Both the position numbers and the translations under genes were made by a program. A DNA stretch of 22,961 bases, taken from positions 1 through 22,961 of the IMG/VR virus record IMGVR_UViG_3300044695_001537; one strand, given 5' to 3'. Source of the DNA: a virus. The notes beneath the pieces are model-generated. The model searched no databases and was not told where the DNA came from. It saw nothing but the letters and a program-made list of their open reading frames with translations. Shown in pieces: positions 1 to 5,221 of this stretch (its first letter is position 1; each line of letters opens with the position of its first letter).

Positions 1-29
1 GTAGATCGTGACTGCTATTTAGAAAAAAT

Positions 30-81
30 GGGTGTACGGGGGTGGGTGTGGGGTGTGTGGGGTGGGTTAGGGCTTGTTGGG
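30..81 (+). other. G-run tract with G-quadruplex potential
   Basis: The plus strand has eight runs of three to five G within 52 bases (30-32, 38-42, 44-46, 50-53, 59-62, 64-66, 70-72, 79-81), joined by short T/GT linkers of one to six bases. This meets the usual pattern for an intramolecular G-quadruplex several times over. It is on the non-template strand of the HNH side, so a transcript reading through from the HNH gene would be C/A-rich here. I see no gene in 1..125. Its position just downstream of HNH suggests the genome-end/terminase region, which is inference. Confidence 0.7.
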
Positions 82-87
82 TGTTTT

Positions 88-116
88 ACACGCTCTAATG
101 GCTTCCTAATGCGTGT
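88..116. repeat. Inverted repeat with embedded direct repeat, downstream of HNH
   Basis: ACACGC at 88-93 is the reverse complement of GCGTGT at 111-116, with a 17-base spacer. Within and across it the hexamer CTAATG occurs twice in direct orientation (95-100 and 106-111). No T-run follows on the transcribed side, so a simple intrinsic terminator is not supported. It could be a protein-binding site such as a terminase or cos-type recognition element, but nothing in the sequence proves this. Confidence 0.4.
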
Positions 117-125
117 GGCAGGGCT

Positions 126-440
126 TTAGTTGGGGTTGATGGGCTTGTTTTGGCGTCTGGAGTTACATGAGCGGTGTGCTGCGGCTAGAGGTGAGTTCGG
201 GTCTGCTGGTATGAGGTGGTCTGCTGTCCATGGGTCTGATGTTCCTCGGCTTCCTTCGCCGCATATCCAACAGTTGGTTGCTGTCTCTCTAACTATCTTT
301 GCCCTTCGCTTGTATGTGCCTGCGTAGTGCGGGCGTGCGGGCTTCGGGTGTAGTCGGTTGTAAACGGTTTCGCATTGTTTGCATCGTGACCCGTTAGTGG
401 TTAGGTCACGACAGTTGAGGCAGGGTTGGCTGATAGGCAT
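126..440 (-). CDS. HNH endonuclease
   Basis: Small HNH nuclease with zinc ligands. From the longer possible start at 461 the residues are C14xxC17 and C27xxC30 (N-terminal zinc knuckle), C64xxC67, then the HNH core with D81-H82, H96, C99 and N100. This gives the beta-beta-alpha-metal nuclease arrangement. I prefer the ATG at 440 because it overlaps the stop of the upstream methyltransferase as TAATG, with GAGAAG as a nearby ribosome site. The ATG at 461 has GGAG ten bases upstream and remains possible. In siphoviruses such HNH proteins commonly sit beside the terminase and assist packaging cleavage. That role is inferred from position at the downstream end of the early region, since the terminase itself is outside the window. 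Confidence 0.85.
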   Translation of the reverse strand: MPISQPCLNCRDLTTNGSRCKQCETVYNRLHPKPARPHYAGTYKRRAKIVRETATNCWICGEGSRGTSDPWTADHLIPADPNSPLAAAHRSCNSRRQNKPINPN

Positions 441-1090
441 TAGTGCTTCTCGATTATCCATCCTGCGAACTCTCCGAACCTGAAGAATGGTTCAGCGCTC
501 TTTGGTAGTTCGGTTTCCTTTAATGGTCTTTGTATTCCTGCAAGTGATAGTTCCTTAGCGATGATTTGCTCAGGGCTTACACCTGTGGCTACCTTTCCTG
601 CGAGGGTGAGCCTGCGGTTGATAGTTCCTATGTAGTTGGCTTTGGTTTCTATCTTGTCCACGATTATTATTGCCCCACCCTTACGGCATTTGTCCATCAG
701 ACTTTCAATAAGAGTCTGGCGTTGTTCGATAGTTAGGAACATTAGAACAAGGAATATGGTTGCTACATCAAAGGGTTTGTAGTCGTAGGTAACACAGTCT
801 GCGATCTCTAAGACTCCTTGAGCCTCGAAGTGTTCTGCCATCTCTGCGGCGCTCTCAATCGAGATCAGGCTCACCCTGCGTGCGGTTAGCGATTCGTCTA
901 TGAGTTTGCCTATGTTCCCTGTCGAAGCGCCTATGTCATACATCAGCCCGTTCTCTGGGAGGTAATGCCTAACGGTATGCGCTACTGCGCCTGAAACTAA
1001 GTCGTACCACGGGAGAGATTCCCGCACATGGTTGTCAAAGGCTTTAGCAACTCCCTTGTTCTTAAATGTCCAGTCAGTCGGGATTTCCAT
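440..1090 (-). CDS. CmoA-like SAM-dependent enzyme (candidate carboxy-SAM synthase)
   Basis: A 216-aa class I Rossmann SAM enzyme. Motif I is YDIGASTGNIG (residues 51-61). The middle segment, FLTIEQRQ followed by KGGAIIIVDK, and the C-terminal FFRFGEFAGWII closely resemble the layout of E. coli CmoA (YDLGCS, FLEPSERQ, PGGALVLSEK, WFQCFNFGSLVALK as I recall them). Tyr29 falls where CmoA has the SAM-binding Tyr39. I could not align CmoA Arg199, the residue that holds the carboxylate, with confidence; a Glu or a nearby QRP Arg falls there. CmoA makes carboxy-SAM from SAM and prephenate for tRNA wobble modification, and no CmoB partner is present here. A strong AGGAAGG site precedes the ATG. The start overlaps the end of the C5 methyltransferase gene by 17 bases, which suggests coupled expression. 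It could instead be a generic methyltransferase. Confidence 0.7.
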   Translation of the reverse strand: MEIPTDWTFKNKGVAKAFDNHVRESLPWYDLVSGAVAHTVRHYLPENGLMYDIGASTGNIGKLIDESLTARRVSLISIESAAEMAEHFEAQGVLEIADCVTYDYKPFDVATIFLVLMFLTIEQRQTLIESLMDKCRKGGAIIIVDKIETKANYIGTINRRLTLAGKVATGVSPEQIIAKELSLAGIQRPLKETELPKSAEPFFRFGEFAGWIIEKH

Positions 1091-2132
1091 TGAAGATTCC
1101 TTCCTGTATTGATTCGGCTATTGCTTTCATCATAAGAGGCGGTACTGCTCTGCCTATGCGTTCATATCTTTGTTCGTAAGTTCCGGTGAGAGCGAAGTCT
1201 GCAGGGAAGCCTGAGAGCAGTCGCAGTTCTTGCAGGTTGAACTTCCTCGGATAGTCGGGGTGTGTGATCGAAGCGCTGCCGACATTCCCGCCTCCAGCAG
1301 TAAGCGTTGGTACAGGGCGATTCTTAAACGGTCTGACGAGTTGGAAGTATTTATCTGATGATTGCCCGTTATGAAGTTTGAGCCATTCGTTATAGATCGC
1401 ATACTTCTCAAACGATAAGTCTTTGCCTGTCTCCTCATCTATAAAAGATGGGTTGCTTCCGATTACTTCAGAGAGGTTGTAACGGTAGGCAAAAGGTTTC
1501 GGGAATACGGGAGGCATATTCAAATCGTTCCTAACGCCAACAAAGATAACTCTCTGCCTTGCCTGCGGTACACCAAGATATGAAGCGTCAAGAACTCTCG
1601 CCTCTACCTGATAGCCGCATCTCTTAAGTCTCTGAAGGATTAGTTTGAAATATCCTTTCGCAGAGCCGATCACTAAGCCTTTAACATTCTCTGCAACAAA
1701 GACTTTCGGTTGCACATCAGAGAGAACTCTTGCGAACTCTAAGAACAGGTCATCTGATCTTTGTTCCGTGTCAGAGTAACTATTGACCTGACCCCAACCC
1801 TTTTCTCTTTTGCCTGCCGTAGAGAACGAAGCGCACGGTGGTGAACCTTCCATTACATCGATCTGGTCTGTTCCTGCTAATTCGAAAACATCTTTGGCGG
1901 TAACATCACGAATGTCTCTTGTGTCAATCGGCGTTCCTTTATGGTTCAACCGATAAGTGTTCTGCGCTTCCTCTACGAACTCTGATGCGCTGACGATTTT
2001 GTAGCCAGCCATTTCGAAACCTAAACACGAACCGCCGCAACCCGAAAAGAATGACGCAACATTTAATCCGTTTGTGCCTTTAATCTTTTCAATGTTCTTA
2101 ATTGTCGGTATCTGATATTCAGGTTTGCTCAT
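1074..2132 (-). CDS. DNA (cytosine-C5) methyltransferase with variant motif X
   Basis: A 352-aa C5 methyltransferase with the family motifs in order: motif I FFSGCGG (28-34), motif IV GSPPCASFS with catalytic Cys100, motif VI ENV with Glu148, motif VIII QARQR (190-194), motif IX around the Leu-Ser-Gly-Phe-Pro block, and motif X near the C terminus. Motif X reads IGRAVPP, so Arg328 (codon AGA, 1149-1151) replaces the almost invariant Asn of GN[AS]V. The catalytic residues are intact, so it should be active. The target-recognition region is short and its specificity cannot be read. I chose the ATG at 2132, six bases past the ParB stop. An in-frame GTG at 2171 would add 13 unlikely residues. No clear ribosome site precedes 2132, so translation may be coupled to the ParB gene. 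Phage C5 methyltransferases usually protect against host restriction. Confidence 0.93.
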   Translation of the reverse strand: MSKPEYQIPTIKNIEKIKGTNGLNVASFFSGCGGSCLGFEMAGYKIVSASEFVEEAQNTYRLNHKGTPIDTRDIRDVTAKDVFELAGTDQIDVMEGSPPCASFSTAGKREKGWGQVNSYSDTEQRSDDLFLEFARVLSDVQPKVFVAENVKGLVIGSAKGYFKLILQRLKRCGYQVEARVLDASYLGVPQARQRVIFVGVRNDLNMPPVFPKPFAYRYNLSEVIGSNPSFIDEETGKDLSFEKYAIYNEWLKLHNGQSSDKYFQLVRPFKNRPVPTLTAGGGNVGSASITHPDYPRKFNLQELRLLSGFPADFALTGTYEQRYERIGRAVPPLMMKAIAESIQEGIFNGNPD

Positions 2133-2137
2133 AGGGA

Positions 2138-2644
2138 TTAACTTTGTTTGCCACTCCACTCGTAGCCGCACTTAGGGCATTTATGCTCTGTGCTTATTCC
2201 CTCGTCAAACTTTGGGAAATCCTCGATCAGAGGCGTGTCGTTGTCGTTGATTAGTTGATCGAGATAGTCACCATCGAACAAAGTTCCCTCTAGTGACTTA
2301 TCTGTTTCAGCGAGTTCACGCAACAGTTCCTCCAGTTGATCGTTGTCATATGTCGCTAGATCACTTGCTTTGTTATCTGCAAGAAGGATTCGCAGCGCCT
2401 CGTCATCGGAACAGATAAACGGGGTTGCCGCAATTTGGGCCCAACCAAGAGACTTTGCCGCCTTCCAAGTGTGGTTGCCTGCGATGATTAGGTTTGTTCC
2501 CTTCTGGAACACAATCGGGCGATACTGTCCGTGTGCTTTAAGGCTTTCACAGATTGCGCCTACATCACCTTGGCGAACATTTCGTGGGTGCGGGATTAGC
2601 GAATTGATCTCTACTGCGAGGTGTTCGAGTTCTGGGTTGATCAT
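2138..2644 (-). CDS. ParB-like nuclease domain protein
   Basis: A 168-aa protein with a ParB/Sulfiredoxin-type N-terminal domain. Residues about 15-75 contain the HPRN segment, the SLKAHGQYRPI stretch and the motif GNHTWKAAKSLG, which matches the GxHR-xxAAxxLG box of ParB nuclease domains with His conserved. The middle is acidic and helical. The C-terminal tail has one CPKCGYEW zinc half-knuckle. A good AAAGGA ribosome site precedes the ATG. In many phages ParB-like domains are fused or adjacent to DNA methyltransferases, and here the C5 methyltransferase follows within six bases. Its job may be DNA modification or nicking rather than partition, because no ParA is present. It lacks the central HTH DNA-binding domain of true plasmid ParB. 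Confidence 0.85.
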   Translation of the reverse strand: MINPELEHLAVEINSLIPHPRNVRQGDVGAICESLKAHGQYRPIVFQKGTNLIIAGNHTWKAAKSLGWAQIAATPFICSDDEALRILLADNKASDLATYDNDQLEELLRELAETDKSLEGTLFDGDYLDQLINDNDTPLIEDFPKFDEGISTEHKCPKCGYEWSGKQS

Positions 2645-2808
2645 GCTGTTTCCTTTATCGTGTATTCAGAATGGCTCATTGTGATTAGTTTTCCGTTCGG
2701 CTGTATCGCAACCCATGTTGGGGCGTCAGGGTCACAACCACACCCAGAGACATAGATTGCGTCACGAGACACAAGCACATCGCACTTATGACATAGCAGT
2801 TGAATCAC
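2641..2808 (-). CDS. Small zinc-knuckle protein (55 aa), hypothetical
   Basis: This is an open frame of 55 codons reading MIQLLCHKCDVLVSR at its start, with C6xxC9 and C23xC25 as likely zinc ligands, followed by a WVAIQPNG beta-hairpin. The GTG start overlaps the upstream stop as TAGTG. Its TGA overlaps the ParB ATG as ATGA. Those two junctions and the cysteine pairs are the main evidence that it is real. I do not recognise the family. It probably binds zinc as a small beta-rich domain, and it lies in the operon leading into the DNA-modification genes. Confidence 0.75.
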   Translation of the reverse strand: MIQLLCHKCDVLVSRDAIYVSGCGCDPDAPTWVAIQPNGKLITMSHSEYTIKETA

Positions 2809-3023
2809 TAAAGTTCTTGACCTTGCGACATAGCAACCTGAACACGCTCGATCATCGAGCGCAACTGCTTGATTTCGCTTTCTTGTTTATTCAACAAAAT
2901 CGTTTGTGTTTCGCAAGTTGTTTTCCAAATGTCACGCTCATCACGCACACGATCTAACGCAACCTGCATTTCGTCTGTTCGACCCTGCCAATGTTGTAGT
3001 TCGGCTTTCATGTCCTCGCTCAT
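2808..3023 (-). CDS. Small coiled-coil protein (71 aa), hypothetical
   Basis: A 71-aa, highly charged protein that is almost entirely predicted helix, with heptad-like spacing of hydrophobic residues (ELQHWQGRTDEM, then IKQLRSMIERVQ). A strong AAGGAGA ribosome site lies nine bases before the ATG. That ATG overlaps the TGA of the preceding 44-aa gene as ATGA. Its stop overlaps the next gene as TAGTG. No catalytic motif is visible. Its role is unknown; small coiled coils of this kind in phages may be oligomeric adaptors or scaffold-like factors. Confidence 0.7.
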   Translation of the reverse strand: MSEDMKAELQHWQGRTDEMQVALDRVRDERDIWKTTCETQTILLNKQESEIKQLRSMIERVQVAMSQGQEL

Positions 3024-3154
3024 TTTTTCTTTCTCCTTCGTTCCAACTCTGCTTCTAATGCTTCCACAGTGGAAACAAGTCTGTCCACTTCCATCTGCCC
3101 CACGCTGATCTTTCGCAAGAAGTAGATGGCGCTTTCAATATCTTTGATTGTCAT
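3020..3154 (-). CDS. Small helical protein (44 aa), hypothetical
   Basis: A 44-codon frame starting MTIKDIESAIYFLRK and ending in a basic RRRKKK tail. It has heptad-like hydrophobics (LRKISVGQMEVDRLVSTVEAL), so it is probably a short coiled coil. A near-perfect GAGGAG ribosome site sits four bases before the ATG, and the TGA overlaps the next gene's ATG as ATGA. It is the first gene after the structured RNA element at 3177..3252, whose T-run ends 17 bases upstream of the start. Function is unknown; similarity in character to the next gene suggests the two could interact, which is inference. Confidence 0.72.
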   Translation of the reverse strand: MTIKDIESAIYFLRKISVGQMEVDRLVSTVEALEAELERRRKKK

Positions 3155-3176
3155 AGTCTCCTCATATCACAAAAAA

Positions 3177-3252
3177 TCCCCTGCGCTACTTTCGAAGTAG
3201 TTGCCTGCTCAAGGGAGTGAGAATATAGGCAAGTGGCGAGCCACCGCAGGGA
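3177..3252 (-). ncRNA. Four-way-junction RNA element followed by a U-run (terminator-like or leader)
   Basis: Read on the minus strand, the 73 bases 3251..3179 fold into a closed cloverleaf with no unpaired junction bases. P1 is CCCTGCG/CGCAGGG (3245-3251 with 3179-3185). P2 is GTGG-CTCG-CCAC (3233-3244). P3 is TTGCC/GGCAA (3228-3232 with 3201-3205) with an inner CTCA/TGAG stem. P4 is CTACTT-CGA-AAGTAG (3186-3200), whose loop region contains TTCGAAA, like a tRNA T-loop. Six Ts follow (3176-3171). It is tRNA-sized but lacks a D-loop GG and a seven-base anticodon loop, so I do not call it a tRNA. It could end the upstream operon or act as a leader for 3020..3154. A 25-codon frame also runs through it. 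Confidence 0.6.
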
Positions 3253-3265
3253 AGTTTCAGCATAC

Positions 3266-3451
3266 CTAGCGGGGTGAACTTCCTCCTCTACGCCTGTGGT
3301 TTGCTAGGTCATAATTTGTTTTGGTAATCCGGAATTGGCGCTCTTGTTCCTTTTGCCTTCCAGAGATTTTGCCGAAATAGAAACCGCAGAGGAACAGATA
3401 AAGCGAGCCGAACAAGATCAGTGCGGCCTGAAGGTCAGTTACATCGGTCAT
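3266..3451 (-). CDS. Small single-TM membrane protein, hypothetical
   Basis: A 61-aa protein beginning MTDVTDLQAALILF, with one hydrophobic helix of about 20 residues (ALILFGSLYLFLCGFYFG) and a strongly basic cytoplasmic tail (RQKEQERQF, HRRRGG). I chose the ATG at 3451 because it overlaps the upstream TGA as ATGA and has GCAGGTACAGGG before it. A frame from 3475 would add eight residues without better support. The topology is N-out/C-in by the positive-inside rule. The role is unknown; single-TM early proteins of phages can alter the host envelope or exclude other phages, but no specific family is recognised. Confidence 0.7.
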   Translation of the reverse strand: MTDVTDLQAALILFGSLYLFLCGFYFGKISGRQKEQERQFRITKTNYDLANHRRRGGSSPR

Positions 3452-3720
3452 CCCTGTACCTGCTCGATCTTGCACATATGAACTTGGGTTTCTCCTACCG
3501 AAAGCATCGACATCATGAAGGCTGAAGCGCCCGCTTTAATGTCCTCGCCTTCTGACGCCAGATGAAGCAAGTTATGGAGCCACTCCAAGGCGCTTCCTGT
3601 TTCGTCATCATCCCCGTAGGTGTCCATAGACACGATAAGCCGCACCTCGAATAGTTTGGTGTTTGGGGTAGTGATTATTTCGATGTGTTCGAAACTCTTG
3701 TTTTTGACTTCCTCGCTCAT
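3448..3720 (-). CDS. Hypothetical protein (90 aa)
   Basis: A 90-aa protein with an apparent alpha/beta order: an N-terminal strand segment (HIEIITTPN, LFEVRLIVSMDTY), an acidic loop DDDETG, a helix (ALEWLHNLLHLASEG), a second helix and a last strand. No catalytic or metal-binding motif is seen. The ATG overlaps the upstream TGA as ATGA, and a consensus GGAGG site lies seven bases upstream, so the start is firm. The next gene again begins in an ATGA overlap. Function is unknown. Confidence 0.75.
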   Translation of the reverse strand: MSEEVKNKSFEHIEIITTPNTKLFEVRLIVSMDTYGDDDETGSALEWLHNLLHLASEGEDIKAGASAFMMSMLSVGETQVHMCKIEQVQG

Positions 3721-4262
3721 TTAGTTACCTCCTGAAAGATTGGGCTGAGTATTGCTAGGGCTTCGTTTGCTTCCTTTTTCCACTTATCGGTTAGACCTTC
3801 GTCATCGCAGGTATGCTCCCACGCTCTGTCGGGAGTCGTTATCGAATCAAACTCTCCATAGAAGTTCTCTATGAACTGAATCAGATTCTCCGCTTCCTCG
3901 ATGCTAACCCGCAGGTGACTGGCGAGTTGCGGCAGATTCCTTTCCTGATACTTCGTAAAGCCCGCCCAATACCCTGCGTTGCTATAAGCGTGCATCGGCA
4001 CCCCGTCATCATCTGACAGGTGGATATCCACTAAAGGCTTCAGGTGCGGGAAGTGCCGCAGAACTTCCTCGTGAATACATCCGCCAGACTCCCAAACCTT
4101 TCTGCCGTTCTTGGCAAGTCTTTCGATATCGCCAGTGATACTGAAATATGGCTTGCTGTTTCCTTCAAGGTGGATTAACTGCGCCCGTACCGTGATGCGA
4201 TACTTCTGCCCTTCCTCGAAATAAACCTTCACCCATTCTTTGCCTGCGATTATTTTGCTCAT
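3717..4262 (-). CDS. Conserved phage hypothetical protein (181 aa)
   Basis: A 181-aa protein of mixed structure. The N-terminal part (about 10-60) looks like a beta-rich module. The centre carries the block GGCIHEEVLRHFPHLKPL followed by DIHLSDDDGVPMHAY, a pattern I have seen in uncharacterised proteins of many phages. The C-terminal half is helical and acidic. The conserved Cys, His and Asp residues in that block could form a metal or active site, but I cannot name a reaction. It starts in an ATGA overlap with the upstream gene and ends in another, so it is embedded in a tightly coupled early operon. Confidence 0.8.
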   Translation of the reverse strand: MSKIIAGKEWVKVYFEEGQKYRITVRAQLIHLEGNSKPYFSITGDIERLAKNGRKVWESGGCIHEEVLRHFPHLKPLVDIHLSDDDGVPMHAYSNAGYWAGFTKYQERNLPQLASHLRVSIEEAENLIQFIENFYGEFDSITTPDRAWEHTCDDEGLTDKWKKEANEALAILSPIFQEVTK

Positions 4263-4465
4263 AGTGCAAACGCTCCATCTTTGTCTTTTCCGAACCAGAC
4301 ACCACCACCGTTGCCTTCGTAATCCCGTGATGGGTAAAGTTTCATTCCATTAGAAAGAACCATCACGAGAACTTCGTTCCTGTGATCAGTCCACCCTTCC
4401 TCTTTCATCTCTGCTTCCGTCATAGGGCGTAATTCCTTGACGGTTGTTCCAATAACTGTTTTCAT
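4259..4465 (-). CDS. Small conserved phage hypothetical protein (68 aa)
   Basis: A 68-aa protein with the pattern ELRPMTEAEMKEEGW, then a beta-rich part with LSNGMKLYPSRDYEGNGGG. The LYPSxDxEGNG motif recurs in small phage proteins, but no function is established to my knowledge. A strong AAGGGAG site precedes the ATG, which overlaps the upstream TGA as ATGA, and its own stop overlaps the next ATG. It is probably a small cytosolic beta-sheet protein and could be a host-takeover factor; that is a guess from its place in the early operon. Confidence 0.75.
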   Translation of the reverse strand: MKTVIGTTVKELRPMTEAEMKEEGWTDHRNEVLVMVLSNGMKLYPSRDYEGNGGGVWFGKDKDGAFAL

Positions 4466-4632
4466 TTTGTTTCTCCCTTCGATTGTTCCACGATTCGATC
4501 TAACTCTTTTGCGGCGAACTTTGCCGCATCAGTTTCGTTCATCCCGATTGCTAGAGCGAATGACTCTGCTGTATCCCAAAGCCTCCGCATCATTATTAGT
4601 ATTTCTGCTATTTCTTTATTTGTCTTAGTCAT
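4462..4632 (-). CDS. Small helical protein (56 aa), hypothetical
   Basis: The protein starts MTKTNKEIAEILIMMRRLWD and is almost entirely helical, with NETDAAKFAAKELDRIVEQ near the end. I place the start at the ATG at 4632, which has AGGGAG seven bases upstream. A longer frame from 4689 lacks such a site and would overlap the 44-aa gene at 4625..4759 much more. It overlaps that gene by eight bases. The family is not recognised. The amphipathic helices suggest a small dimeric or adaptor protein. Confidence 0.7.
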   Translation of the reverse strand: MTKTNKEIAEILIMMRRLWDTAESFALAIGMNETDAAKFAAKELDRIVEQSKGETK

Positions 4633-4759
4633 TTGATTCTCCCTGAGTCTGATCTGTTTCTGTTTCCCACTTTTCCATCTCTTTAACAATCTCTAACAAC
4701 AACTCCATTACGAGGTTGATGCGACAATGCAAATATGCTTTTTCATCGTGCGTAGCCAT
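4625..4759 (-). CDS. Small helical protein (44 aa), hypothetical
   Basis: A 44-codon frame starting MATHDEKAYLHCRINLVMEL, followed by LLEIVKEMEKW and a polar acidic tail. An excellent AGGAGG ribosome site lies six bases upstream of the ATG. The frame fills the space between 4769..5089 and 4462..4632 and overlaps the latter by eight bases. It is predicted to be a single amphipathic helix pair. No family is recognised. Confidence 0.7.
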   Translation of the reverse strand: MATHDEKAYLHCRINLVMELLLEIVKEMEKWETETDQTQGESND

Positions 4760-4768
4760 TAGTGCCTC

Positions 4769-5089
4769 CTAGAATGACCAAAACTCTGGTCTGTAACCGT
4801 GCTTTGCCTCGAAGGCATCTAGTAATGCGTTCTCCATCGCTTGTGCTTCTGCTAGTTCCTCGTCAGTTGTGGTAATCGTTCCACGAAGAATCAGATCAGC
4901 ACGCTTTTCGGTTAGTTCACCATCTCGGACTAGGCACTGGTGCGCTGGATGAATGGTCTTGATATGCCGACCAGATTCACCATAGATTGCTGCACCCTCG
5001 TCATAGGTGAGGTACCACTTGCCTGACTTTGATTCCCGCCAAACCAAATCGTTTCTGCCGCACCTCTTACAAGTAACCCTCTTTGACAT
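4769..5089 (-). CDS. Zinc-ribbon-like hypothetical protein (106 aa)
   Basis: A 106-aa protein with an N-terminal CKRCG knuckle (C7xxC10), a beta segment with VWRESKSGKWYL, and HPAHQC near residue 48 that could complete a zinc site. The C-terminal half is an acidic helix rich in Glu and Ala, ending HGYRPEFWSF. It is the first gene after the promoter/leader cassette at 5090..5196. Its ATG lies three bases after a hairpin that holds the GGGAGG ribosome site, so its translation is likely structure-controlled. It may bind nucleic acid or a protein partner, but no specific function can be assigned. Confidence 0.78.
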   Translation of the reverse strand: MSKRVTCKRCGRNDLVWRESKSGKWYLTYDEGAAIYGESGRHIKTIHPAHQCLVRDGELTEKRADLILRGTITTTDEELAEAQAMENALLDAFEAKHGYRPEFWSF

Positions 5090-5196
5090 TTAGACCCTCC
5101 CTTGAGTCGTTCCTTCTCGGAGTATCTCCCCGATGCGTCAAATCTAGGATGCCGAAAGGCGGATTGCCACAACCTTTTTTAAGCCTTTATAGGCAG
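5090..5196 (-). promoter_or_regulatory. Promoter/leader cassette, copy A
   Basis: Read on the minus strand it contains, in order: ACCTGC, an A-tract, TTGTGGCAATC (5173-5163), GCATCCTAGATTTG with a TAnnnT-type -10 at 5146-5141, a stem-loop TCGGGG/CTCCGA (5133-5117) with one G-U pair, and a second hairpin GACTCAAGGGAGGGTC (5108-5093) that encloses the Shine-Dalgarno, then TAA and the ATG at 5089. The TTGTGG to -10 distance is 20 bases, long for a housekeeping promoter. The same elements occur at 11916..12021 before another operon, and that conservation in non-coding DNA is the main evidence. Confidence 0.65.
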
Positions 5197-5221
5197 GTGT
5201 TCCCCGTTAGAAGCCTAGAAA

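Noticed and set aside
3179-3251. A tRNA gene at the cloverleaf-like element
   Set aside because: The length and a T-loop-like TTCGAAA fit, but there is no D-loop GG, the loop in the anticodon position has six bases, and the helices join without linkers. I report it as a structured RNA only.
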